Shown here piece after piece: positions 55,787 through 63,203 of a stretch of 64,000 nt of DNA; positions within the stretch are counted from its first letter, which is position 1, and each line of letters opens with the position of its first letter. The stretch is from positions 806,001 through 870,000 of the forward strand of contig OY969422.1 of assembly GCA_963699215.1 (NCBI GenBank). Direction: 5' to 3'. The notes beneath the pieces were generated by a model that saw only the letters and a list, made by a program, of their open reading frames with translations, was not told the DNA's origin and did no database searches. A program made the translations under genes and the position numbers. Source of the DNA: VRUE01 sp963699215 (GTDB lineage: Bacteria > Actinomycetota > Thermoleophilia > Solirubrobacterales > 70-9).

Positions 55787-56488
55787 TTAGTCGAGGGAGG
55801 CGAGGAAATCGGCGAGCTCGTTGAGCTTTTTCGGCGGAAGGTCGCGATAGGAGGGCATGATGCCAGGCCCGATCTCCACCGAGCGGATGATCGCCGCGCG
55901 CGGCACCCGCTCGGCGATGTGGGTCAGCTCCGGGCCCGGGCCGTGGTTGCCGTTCTCACCGATGTTGTGACAGGCGAGGCAGCCGGCGCCGGCGACGACC
56001 TCCTTGCCCGCCTCGTACTGCGGCGCCACCTCCATCTCGATCTCGGTCGGCGAGCCGGCGTTGGCGCCGAGGAAGGTCAGGTAGGCCATCGCGACGATGG
56101 TCAGCACGCCGGCCGTGGTGGCGATCGGGCGCCGCGCCGGGTTGCGCTCCGGGCCGCGGTCGTAGAAGGGCAGGAGCAGGAGTAGCACCATGCAGATCGT
56201 CGGGATGCCGATCGTCGCGATCGGGACCAGCTCCGGCGGTTTGATCACGCGCAGGAGCTCGAAGAGGAAGAAGAAGTACCACTCGGGGCGCGGCACGTAG
56301 GTGGTCGAGGTCGGGTCGGCCTTCGGCCCCTGCTCGGCGCCGAGGACGATCGACATCGCGATGACCACGCCGGCGACGATCAGCATCATCGCCGAGTCCT
56401 TCATCACCGCGTAGGGGAAGAAGGGCTTGCCCTTCTTCTTCAGCAGCTCGTACTCCTCGAGGTATGCCTGCTTGTCGGCGGGCTTCAT
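55787..56488 (-). CDS. qcrC: QcrC-type fusion: cytochrome b subunit IV plus cytochrome c
   Basis: 233 residues from the ATG at 56488. The first 150 residues are the C-terminal part of cytochrome b (subunit IV) with three helices and the quinol-site motif PEWYFFFLFELLRV. The last 80 residues are a cytochrome c domain with haem-binding CLACH (near residue 170) and a downstream Met (GIMPSYRDL) as the sixth ligand. This split-b, fused-c design matches the Bacillus-type menaquinol:cytochrome c reductase. It is separated from qcrB by palindromic element copy 2, whose left arm begins 2 bases before this start codon. No Shine-Dalgarno is visible outside the element. Confidence 0.88.
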   Translation of the reverse strand: MKPADKQAYLEEYELLKKKGKPFFPYAVMKDSAMMLIVAGVVIAMSIVLGAEQGPKADPTSTTYVPRPEWYFFFLFELLRVIKPPELVPIATIGIPTICMVLLLLLPFYDRGPERNPARRPIATTAGVLTIVAMAYLTFLGANAGSPTEIEMEVAPQYEAGKEVVAGAGCLACHNIGENGNHGPGPELTHIAERVPRAAIIRSVEIGPGIMPSYRDLPPKKLNELADFLASLD

Positions 56489-56489
56489 C

Positions 56490-56590
56490 GATGATCCCCC
56501 TGGCCGGCGCATATCGGCGTCCTCGGTCGCTCGCGTGCAGAGCACGCCACGCTCCCTGCGTCCTTGATCTGCTTGGCCAGGCGGATCATC
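56490..56590. repeat. Palindromic element, copy 2 (same core as 13873-13974)
   Basis: Arms 56490-56505 and 56575-56590 are inverted complements over 16 bases with one mismatch. The core between them is the inverted copy of the core at 13888-13956 with two differences in about 68 bases. It fills the whole qcrB-qcrC gap; the right arm contains the qcrB stop codon and the left arm stops 2 bases from the qcrC start. Confidence 0.85.
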
Positions 56591-57464
56591 GGTCTGCCCC
56601 ATTGGCGCTGGCGTCCAACTGGGCCGCCGGCGCGGCGGCCTTGGGCTTCTCGGCACGCAGCCAGGGTGGCGCCGTGGTGCCCAGCTTGACCACGAGGTAG
56701 AGGTGGGCGCCGATCAGGGCGATGATCGCGCCGGGCAGGAGCAGCATGTGGATCGCGTAGAAGCGCGAGAGCGTCGTCGCCCCCAGCTCGGGGCCGGCGC
56801 GCAGGAAGTCACTCAGGTAAGGACCGATCACGGGGCCGGTGCCGTTGATGTTGATGCCGACGACCGATGCCCAGAAGGAGCGCTGGTCGAAGGGCAGCAG
56901 GTAGCCGGTGAAGGACATCGTCATCGTCAGGATCAGCAGCACGACGCCGATCACCCAGTTGAGCTCCCGCGGATACTTGTAGGCACCGAAGAAGAAGGTG
57001 CGCCCCATGTGGAGGAAGATCAGGATCACCATCACGCTCGAGCCCCACTTGTGCATCCCGTGCACGAAGGCGCCGAGGAAGACGTCGTTGTTGATGTGGG
57101 CGATCGAGGCGTAGGCCTGGGTGGTCGACGGCGTGTAGAACATCGCCAGGAAGACCCCCGTGATCGCCTGCACGATGAAGGCGAAGAGCGTCGCCGAGCC
57201 AAGCGTGTAGAACCAGTTGGTCCCCTTCGGCACCTTGCGGAAGAGCATCCCGGTGAGAAAGCCACTCGCCGCGGTGCGCTGGTCGACCCAGGCGAGGACG
57301 TCGGCTGGGGCTTCCTTGGCACGGTCGCCGAGCCGCGCTGCGTCGGAAGATCGCTCGGGCGGCGAGGTCTTGAGGTCGGCCGGGGCAGCACCCTTGGCGC
57401 CGTTGCCCTGACCGGGCTTGGCCGGTTTGCGCAGTGGCGCGGGGATCAGCGAGTCGAGTTTCAT
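56586..57464 (-). CDS. qcrB: Cytochrome b6-type subunit of a bc complex
   Basis: 292 residues. A charged N-terminal extension of about 70 residues precedes four membrane helices. The bis-haem ligands are in FVHGMHKWGSS and IFLHMGRTFF (helices B and neighbours) and AIHMLLLPG and IGAHLYLVVK (helix D). LNWVIGVVLLILTMTMSFTGYLLPFDQRS is the conserved quinone-site region. Its length corresponds to the N-terminal half of cytochrome b; the rest is in qcrC. It accepts electrons from menaquinol. It is 10 bases after the Rieske gene. Confidence 0.92.
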   Translation of the reverse strand: MKLDSLIPAPLRKPAKPGQGNGAKGAAPADLKTSPPERSSDAARLGDRAKEAPADVLAWVDQRTAASGFLTGMLFRKVPKGTNWFYTLGSATLFAFIVQAITGVFLAMFYTPSTTQAYASIAHINNDVFLGAFVHGMHKWGSSVMVILIFLHMGRTFFFGAYKYPRELNWVIGVVLLILTMTMSFTGYLLPFDQRSFWASVVGININGTGPVIGPYLSDFLRAGPELGATTLSRFYAIHMLLLPGAIIALIGAHLYLVVKLGTTAPPWLRAEKPKAAAPAAQLDASANGADR

Positions 57465-57474
57465 CGTCTAAGCC

Positions 57475-58152
57475 TCAACCGCTCGGCGGTGGGAAGGTGG
57501 ACGGGCGGGGCGGGTAGAGGTATTCCCAGATGCCGCCGGTGAACTCGCCGGGGTCGCGGGCGCGCACCGGCTCCAGCTGCGAGGTGACGCTGAAGCGGGG
57601 CCCGAGCTCGACCTGGCCGTTGCGGATGCGGGTCTGGAACTGGTCGAGGGGGCGGACGGGGGGGCCGCCGATCCGTTTGCCCTGGAAGTCGTAGACGCCG
57701 CCGTGACAAGGGCAGATGAAATTGCCCGCCGCCTCGACGAAGCGCACCGGGCAGCCCAGGTGGACGCAACGGTTGGAGACGGCGACGATCGCGTTGGGAT
57801 CCTCGCCGAGCTGCTTCGAGCCCTTGCGCACGTAGGCGGTCGTCTTGCCGGCATCGCCGATTCCCTCGGTTTCGGTGAAGACGACCTGGCGGTAGGTGTC
57901 GCGGGCGAAGTCGTCGACCGGCCCGACCGCCTCCCAGCGCTCCTTGCCGCGGTGGAAGATCGGCGCCACCGCGAAACCGACGGCCGGCAGCACGATCGCG
58001 GCCCCGGCGACGCCGCCGATGCCCTGGGCGGCAACCGTGAAGGCGCGACGACGAGTCATCGACTCGCCCTCGAAGTAGCCGGGGGGCGCGGGCTTTGCCC
58101 GCTCCGCCGGGCTCACCTCGGCTCCGTTTCGCTTGTTCGCCTCGTCAGCCAA
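57475..58152 (-). CDS. qcrA: Rieske iron-sulfur subunit of the bc complex
   Basis: 225 residues. The twin-Arg-like segment TRRRAFTVAAQGIGGVAGAAIVL (residues about 33-55) is the Tat signal anchor. The 2Fe-2S ligands are CVHLGC (C-x-H-x-x-C) and CPCHGG, near residues 130-150. It passes electrons from menaquinol to cytochrome c. It is the first gene of the qcrA-qcrB-qcrC set, divergent from MMPL transporter 2 with 140 bases between starts. Confidence 0.95.
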   Translation of the reverse strand: MADEANKRNGAEVSPAERAKPAPPGYFEGESMTRRRAFTVAAQGIGGVAGAAIVLPAVGFAVAPIFHRGKERWEAVGPVDDFARDTYRQVVFTETEGIGDAGKTTAYVRKGSKQLGEDPNAIVAVSNRCVHLGCPVRFVEAAGNFICPCHGGVYDFQGKRIGGPPVRPLDQFQTRIRNGQVELGPRFSVTSQLEPVRARDPGEFTGGIWEYLYPPRPSTFPPPSG

Positions 58153-58278
58153 TGTCCGCCAGATGCAAGGACCGGGGAGTTTATTCGCTCGGCGACGAAA
58201 CCGACGTCGAGGGTCCCCCAGCCTGGTCTTTTGTGTACAAGGGATTAACGACTCGCGCGCCGGAGGTGGGCGGGCTGG

Positions 58279-58284
58279 TATAAG
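58279..58284 (+). promoter_or_regulatory. -10-like TATAAG very close to the MMPL transporter 2 start
   Basis: TATAAG ends 8 bases before the GTG start at 58293, so transcription would begin within a few bases of the start codon, giving a leaderless mRNA. No Shine-Dalgarno lies in the gap. No good -35 box is found at normal spacing, so this remains tentative. Confidence 0.35.
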
Positions 58285-58292
58285 CGCCAGGC

Positions 58293-61200
58293 GTGTTTAC
58301 TCGCCGACGGGAGGAGAGGCGGTTGCCGCTCTCGCTGCGGCGCCCAAAGGTCGTGCTAGCGGTGGCGCTAGTCGTGATCGCCGTGCTCGCTGTGCTCGGC
58401 CAGGGGGTTGCGGACAAGATGCGGCCGACCTCGCTCAGCATCCCCGGCACCGAGTCGGGTCGCGCAAGCGAGCTGGTGCAGCGCTACTTCGGCGACACCG
58501 CCCCCTTCGCGATCCTGCTTCAGGGCCCGCCGGCCGCGCTCGACCGGCAGGGACCGGCGCTGATCCGCGAGCTGCGCACCGACCCCGCCGTCTCGACGAT
58601 CTCACCCTGGGACAAGGGCAGCGTCGACCGGCTTCGCCCCACCCCCCGCAAGGCGCTGATCCTGGCCGACTTCCACGTCAGCGCCGCCGACGCCGTCAGG
58701 GACACCGTCCCCTATCTGAACCAAACGCTGGAAGAACAGACCTCGCCGCCGGTGCGGGCGGCGCAGACCGGCTTCGCCAGCCTCTCGCGGGCGACCCTCG
58801 ACGAGTCGGTTCACTCGACCGAGGTCGCCGAGATGATCGCGATCCCCTTCCTGCTGATCGTCCTGCTGCTGGTCTTCCGCTCGCCGGTCGCCGCCGCGAT
58901 CCCGCTCGCCTTCGGCGCGGTCTCGGTGATCGCCTCGCGCGGCATCCTCTCGATCGCCGCCGACTGGGTCACGATCGACGGCCTCGCCCTGACGGTCTGC
59001 GCGATGATGGGCTTGGCGCTGGGGGTCGACTACGCGCTGCTGATGGTCTCGCGCTTCCGCGAGGAGCTGGAGGCGGGAACCGAGCCGCTGGAGGCAGCGC
59101 GGATGACCCGCCGCACCGCCGGGCGCACCACCGCCTTCGCCGGCTCGACGCTCTTCCTGGCGATGCTCGTGACCCTCTTCGTGATGCCGGGAACGCTGCT
59201 CCTCTCGCTGGCGGGCACGGCGATCGTCGTCACCGGGATCAGTGTCCTCGTCGCCGCCCTGGTCGGACCGGCGCTGCTCGTCCTGATCGGCCACAACGTC
59301 AACCGCTGGCGGCTCGGCGGCGACGGGGGCGGGGCGGGAGTGATGGCGCTCGTCCGTCGCGCCCTCAGCCGGCCCCTGCTGGCAGCGGTCCTGATCGGCG
59401 CCATAGTGATGCTGCTGGCGGTGCCGGCGCTCGCCCTGAAGACGGGTCCGCCGAGCGCCGAACAGCTGCCCGCCTCCAACCCCGCGCGAGAGGAAGCGGA
59501 ACTGATCGCCGACGCGATCGGGCCCGGCTGGGACGCGCCCTTCGTGGTCGTCGCGGTCTCCGACAAGGGGCCGATCACCGAAGCCGACAGCCTCGCGGCG
59601 CTGACCCGCTGGCAACGGCGGATCGCCGCCGATCCGGGCGTGCAGGCGGTGATCGGCCCGGCCCAGATCGAACGCCAGGTGGAGCCGCTGCAGAAGACCG
59701 GCAACGATCTCCTCGCCGGCCGCGGCGAAGCCGATCCGGAACAGCTGACGACGCTCGGCGAGAAACTGGGCAGGGCCGCGGACGGTGTCGAGCAGCTCCG
59801 CTCCGGCTTGGAGAAGGCCAGCTATGGCGCCGGCCTGCTCGCCACCGGAACCGGGCGGGCCGGCGACGGCGCGTCGCAGATCGAAGGAGGGATCGCCCGT
59901 GTCGCCTCCGGCGCCGAAAAAGCCGTCGGGGCGCTGAACCGGCTCGCCGACGGCTCCAAGCAGTTGACCGAGGGCCAGCAGCAGGCGCAGCTGGGCGCGC
60001 TCTCGCTGGAAGGCAACGCGAGCGAACTCCTCAACCGCGTGCGCGACACGGCGCTCGAGCAGGCGCGATCGCTGCGCGCGACGCTGGCGCAGAAGGCGAC
60101 GAGCGACCCCAGCCTCGCCGGCGACGCTCGCGAGGCGCAGCGCCTGGTCGAAAGCCTCGCGATCGCGCGCAACAGCGCGCAGCGGCTCCACAACCTCTCG
60201 CAACGGCTGCACGACGGCGAGGTGCGACTGACCGAGGGCAACCGGAAACTGCAGGATGGGGCAGAGCGGCTCGCCGCCGCCGCCGGGCGGCTGCCCGGCG
60301 GCCTCTCTCGACTCGAAGGCGGCACCTCGCAGCTGGTCGAGGGCCTGGGCCGTCTCCGCGGTGGCGCCGACACGCTGGAACAGCGGCTGGCCGAAGGCTT
60401 CCAACGCTCGCGGCCGTTGCAGACGAAACTGCGCCAGGGCCACGTCGAGGTCTCGGTCAGCGCCGACCGCGTCAACCGCAAGGTCGACCGCCTGCGCCGT
60501 AGCTCGCCCGGGATCTTCGACTCCGGCTACTTCGTCCTCTCCGCCCTGCAGGGCGCCCCGGAGGAGGAACGGGAGCGGGTCTCCCGGGTCGTCGACGTCG
60601 AAAACGGCGGCCAGGCTGCGCAGATGGTGGTGATCCCCCACTACACCTTCAACACGCCCGGCTCGATCGCGCTGAACGAACGGTTGAAAGAGGACTCCGG
60701 CGGCCTGGCGGCGGCGACCGGGGCCACCACCGGCGTCACCGGCGCAGCGGCCGAACTGATCGACTACACCGACGTGATCTCGGAGCGGATCCCGATCATG
60801 GTCGGGGTGATCACGATCGCCACCTTCCTGATCCTGGTCGTGATCCTGCGCGCGCTGCTCCTGGCGGCGATCGCGGTGGCGCTCAACCTGGTCACCGTCG
60901 CCGTCGCCTTCGGCGTGCTGACCCTGCTCTTCGAGGTCCCCGAGGGCTGGCCGCTGGGGGGGCACACCTATGTCGACGCGATCGGCGCAGCGGGGATCTT
61001 CGGGATCATCTTCGGCCTCTCGATCGACTACGCGGTGTTCCTCTTGATGCGGATGCGGGAGCACTACGAGAACAACTCCTCCAACGAGGAGGCGATCGTC
61101 TTCGGCCTCGACCGCACGGCCGGCGTCATCACCGGCGCAGCGGCGATCATGATGGCCGTCTTCGTCGCCTTCGCCGGCGCCAGCATCGCCAGCGTCAGCC

Positions 61201-61367
61201 AGCTGGGCACGGGGCTGACCGTCGCGGTCCTGCTCGACGCGACCGTGGTGCGGATCGTGCTGCTGCCGGCGCTGATGCTGCTGCTCGGCGACCGGGTCTG
61301 GTGGCTGCCGAAGTCGTTGGAGAAAATCCTGCCCGAGATCGATCTTCACGGCTCGCGGGCGGGTTAG
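58293..61367 (+). CDS. MMPL/RND-type lipid transporter 2
   Basis: 1024 residues from a GTG. It is a clear paralogue of transporter 1: IPGTESGRASELVQRYFGDTAPFAILLQGP, ISPWDKGSVDRLRP, LGVDYALLMVSRFREEL, FGLSIDYAVFLLMRMREHYE and AAAIMMAVFVAFAGASIASVSQLGTGLTVAVLLDATVVR align directly. The second external loop again has long helical G-x-x-x-L repeats (LQDGAERLAAAAGRLPGGLSRLEGG). It exports or moves lipids using the proton gradient. It is followed by a small secreted protein and secreted family member A5, so this locus repeats the MMPL plus A-family pairing. Confidence 0.92.
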   Translation: MFTRRREERRLPLSLRRPKVVLAVALVVIAVLAVLGQGVADKMRPTSLSIPGTESGRASELVQRYFGDTAPFAILLQGPPAALDRQGPALIRELRTDPAVSTISPWDKGSVDRLRPTPRKALILADFHVSAADAVRDTVPYLNQTLEEQTSPPVRAAQTGFASLSRATLDESVHSTEVAEMIAIPFLLIVLLLVFRSPVAAAIPLAFGAVSVIASRGILSIAADWVTIDGLALTVCAMMGLALGVDYALLMVSRFREELEAGTEPLEAARMTRRTAGRTTAFAGSTLFLAMLVTLFVMPGTLLLSLAGTAIVVTGISVLVAALVGPALLVLIGHNVNRWRLGGDGGGAGVMALVRRALSRPLLAAVLIGAIVMLLAVPALALKTGPPSAEQLPASNPAREEAELIADAIGPGWDAPFVVVAVSDKGPITEADSLAALTRWQRRIAADPGVQAVIGPAQIERQVEPLQKTGNDLLAGRGEADPEQLTTLGEKLGRAADGVEQLRSGLEKASYGAGLLATGTGRAGDGASQIEGGIARVASGAEKAVGALNRLADGSKQLTEGQQQAQLGALSLEGNASELLNRVRDTALEQARSLRATLAQKATSDPSLAGDAREAQRLVESLAIARNSAQRLHNLSQRLHDGEVRLTEGNRKLQDGAERLAAAAGRLPGGLSRLEGGTSQLVEGLGRLRGGADTLEQRLAEGFQRSRPLQTKLRQGHVEVSVSADRVNRKVDRLRRSSPGIFDSGYFVLSALQGAPEEERERVSRVVDVENGGQAAQMVVIPHYTFNTPGSIALNERLKEDSGGLAAATGATTGVTGAAAELIDYTDVISERIPIMVGVITIATFLILVVILRALLLAAIAVALNLVTVAVAFGVLTLLFEVPEGWPLGGHTYVDAIGAAGIFGIIFGLSIDYAVFLLMRMREHYENNSSNEEAIVFGLDRTAGVITGAAAIMMAVFVAFAGASIASVSQLGTGLTVAVLLDATVVRIVLLPALMLLLGDRVWWLPKSLEKILPEIDLHGSRAG

Positions 61368-61482
61368 GAGGAGCGGGGATGAGAACCCGTGTATTTTTCT
61401 ACGAGGGGTTTGCGAACAGGGGAGCCGGCCGGCCGCTTCGCGCCGATGCCGGGCAGGTAGCGTAGACAGGAGGATCGATCTA

Positions 61483-61989
61483 GTGGGAAGCTCAGCAATG
61501 ACGTCGTCTCTGCCCAAACTCGCCCTGGCTTTGGCCATGGCTCTGCTGGTCGCGGTCCCGGCCGCGCTCGCCGCCGAAGGCGAATTGACCCGCGAGGAAT
61601 ACGTCGCGCAGGTCGAGCCGATCTGCAAGGCCAACACGGAAGCCAACTCGCGCATCCTCAAGGGGGTCAAAGGCCAGGTGCAGAAAGGTGACCTGGCGCC
61701 CGCCGGCAGGCGCTTCGTCAGGGCATCCACCGCTCTCGGCAAGGCCGTGACGCAGATCGACAAGGTCCCGCGCCCGGTCGCCGACAACGCCAAGCTGACG
61801 AAATGGATCGGCTACCTGCGCAAGGAGAAGACGTTCCTGCAGCAGATCGGCAGCGCCCTCAAGTCCAAGGACAAGTTCCAGGCGCAAAAGCTCGCCGTCG
61901 AGCTGAACAAGAACAACAACAAAGCCAACAACACGGTGATCAGCTTCGGCTTCGACGAGTGCCGGATCGACTCCTCGAGGTTCGTCTAA
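61483..61989 (+). CDS. Small secreted helical protein
   Basis: 168 residues from a GTG at 61483, with GGAGG 9 bases upstream (a Met six codons later is a weaker alternative). The signal peptide is LALALAMALLVAVPAALAAE. The mature part is helical and Lys-rich, with Cys residues in EPICKANT and DECRIDSS that could form one disulfide. The EEYVAQVEPICKANTEANSR motif recurs in small secreted actinobacterial proteins of unknown function. It ends one base before the A5 gene start and is therefore likely co-expressed with it. Confidence 0.65.
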   Translation: MGSSAMTSSLPKLALALAMALLVAVPAALAAEGELTREEYVAQVEPICKANTEANSRILKGVKGQVQKGDLAPAGRRFVRASTALGKAVTQIDKVPRPVADNAKLTKWIGYLRKEKTFLQQIGSALKSKDKFQAQKLAVELNKNNNKANNTVISFGFDECRIDSSRFV

Positions 61990-61990
61990 G

Positions 61991-62767
61991 GTGCGCCGGG
62001 GGGGCCTGGTCGCCGTAGCGCTCCTCGTGGCGCTGAGCGCTGCCGGGGTCGCACGGGCGGAGATCGAACAGCAGGGAGACGTGATCGTCGCCTTCGACGG
62101 CCGGATCTCGCCGCGGGCGCTGCCCCGCACCGGGGTCGCGCCGGTCGCGGTCAGCATCGACAGCTCCTTCAAATCCTCCGAAGGGGTCGACCCGCCACCG
62201 CAGCTGCGCACGATCTCGATCGGCATCAACAAGGGCGGCAAGGTGTTCGACCGCGGCCTGCCGACCTGCAGGATCCGCAGCATCCAACCGGCGACGATAA
62301 AGGCCGCGCGCAGGATCTGCGGCGGGGCGATCGTCGGCAGCGGCAAGGTCCAGGTGCGCGTCCACCTCGCCAACCAGGACCCGTTCACTTTCGACGGACC
62401 GCTGCTCGTCTTCCACGCGGAGAGGACCGGCGGGCACCGGCGGCTGCTGGCGCAGGTCTACGGGCGCAAACCCCCATCGGCGTTCGTGCTCACCTTCAAG
62501 GTCCTCGAGAAGCAGGGCACCTTCGGCACGGTGATCAAGACGACCCTGCCCAAGACCGCGCGCAAGTGGGCCTACGTGACCCACTTCGACATGAAGCTGA
62601 GGCGGATCTACACCTACCAGGGCCGGCGCCACAGCTACATCAGCGCCGGCTGCCCGGCGCCGGAGGGCTTCCCGGGCGCCGTCTACCCGTTCGCCCGGGC
62701 CAACTTCGGCTTCGCCTCCGGCAAGCACGTCTCGAAGACGCTGATCCGCGACTGCACGGTCCGCTAG
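61991..62767 (+). CDS. Secreted family protein A5
   Basis: 258 residues from a GTG at 61991. Signal peptide LVAVALLVALSAAGVARA. It is the most divergent member, but the pattern holds: VIVAFDGRISPRALPRTGVAPVAV, ISIGINKGGKVFDRGLPTC, RRICGGAIVGSGKVQV, a DGPLLVFHAE segment in place of SPLxxFNG, RRIYTYQGRRHSYISAGCP, FGFASGKHVSKTLIRDCTVR. Four conserved Cys positions are kept. Its location behind MMPL transporter 2 mirrors that of A3/A4 next to MMPL transporter 1. Confidence 0.7.
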   Translation: MRRGGLVAVALLVALSAAGVARAEIEQQGDVIVAFDGRISPRALPRTGVAPVAVSIDSSFKSSEGVDPPPQLRTISIGINKGGKVFDRGLPTCRIRSIQPATIKAARRICGGAIVGSGKVQVRVHLANQDPFTFDGPLLVFHAERTGGHRRLLAQVYGRKPPSAFVLTFKVLEKQGTFGTVIKTTLPKTARKWAYVTHFDMKLRRIYTYQGRRHSYISAGCPAPEGFPGAVYPFARANFGFASGKHVSKTLIRDCTVR

Positions 62768-62768
62768 A

Positions 62769-63203
62769 TCAGGCGCCGGCGATGGCGCGGACCGATTCCC
62801 GCCAGCGGTCCGCCAGCAGGTCCTCGCGGCCTTCGCTGTGAAGCTGGGCGCAGGCGGCGATCAGGTCGGCGAGTCCGCGCACCGCCTCGGCGTCGCCCAG
62901 CGCGGCCAGGCGCTCGATCCCCAGCGCGTAGAGGTAGTCGCCGGCGAGGAGGCCGAGATCGGGATCGTGGCCGGCGAGGAGGCGCGGCTCGGCGTAATGG
63001 AGGAGGTAGCCCTCGCGCACCGCCTCGACGACCAGCGCGTACTCGGCCGGAGCCGCCGCTGCGCGCGGACCGACGGCAACGAGGAGGCCGAGGTCGGGTG
63101 CCTCGCGTGGGTCGATCACGTGAGGGGAGATCGGCGTGTCCTCGGCGCGCAGCTGCGTCGCGAGCAGGGAGAGTGCGTCGGCTGGGTCGGTCGCGCCGCT
63201 CAC
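62769..63203 (-). CDS. Conserved hypothetical helical protein, 144 aa
   Basis: From a GTG overlapping the hemL stop as GTGA. The protein is predicted all-helical (PADALSLLATQLRAED; GHDPDLGLLAGDYLYALGIERLAALGDAEAVRGLADLIAACAQLHSEG). The GDYLYALG segment resembles one found in small helical proteins related to the non-catalytic subunit of polyprenyl synthases, but this is a weak pattern. Being coupled to hemL may only reflect operon layout. Function unknown. Confidence 0.6.
   Translation of the reverse strand: MSGATDPADALSLLATQLRAEDTPISPHVIDPREAPDLGLLVAVGPRAAAAPAEYALVVEAVREGYLLHYAEPRLLAGHDPDLGLLAGDYLYALGIERLAALGDAEAVRGLADLIAACAQLHSEGREDLLADRWRESVRAIAGA

Noticed and set aside
58602..61793. A 1063-codon open frame antisense to MMPL transporter 2, and an 870-codon frame overlapping transporter 1 (46644-49256)
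   Set aside because: High-GC codon bias creates long open shadow frames; both lack any protein motif and have the low-complexity Arg/Gly/Ala/Asp composition of out-of-frame translation, whereas the sense frames match MMPL proteins throughout.
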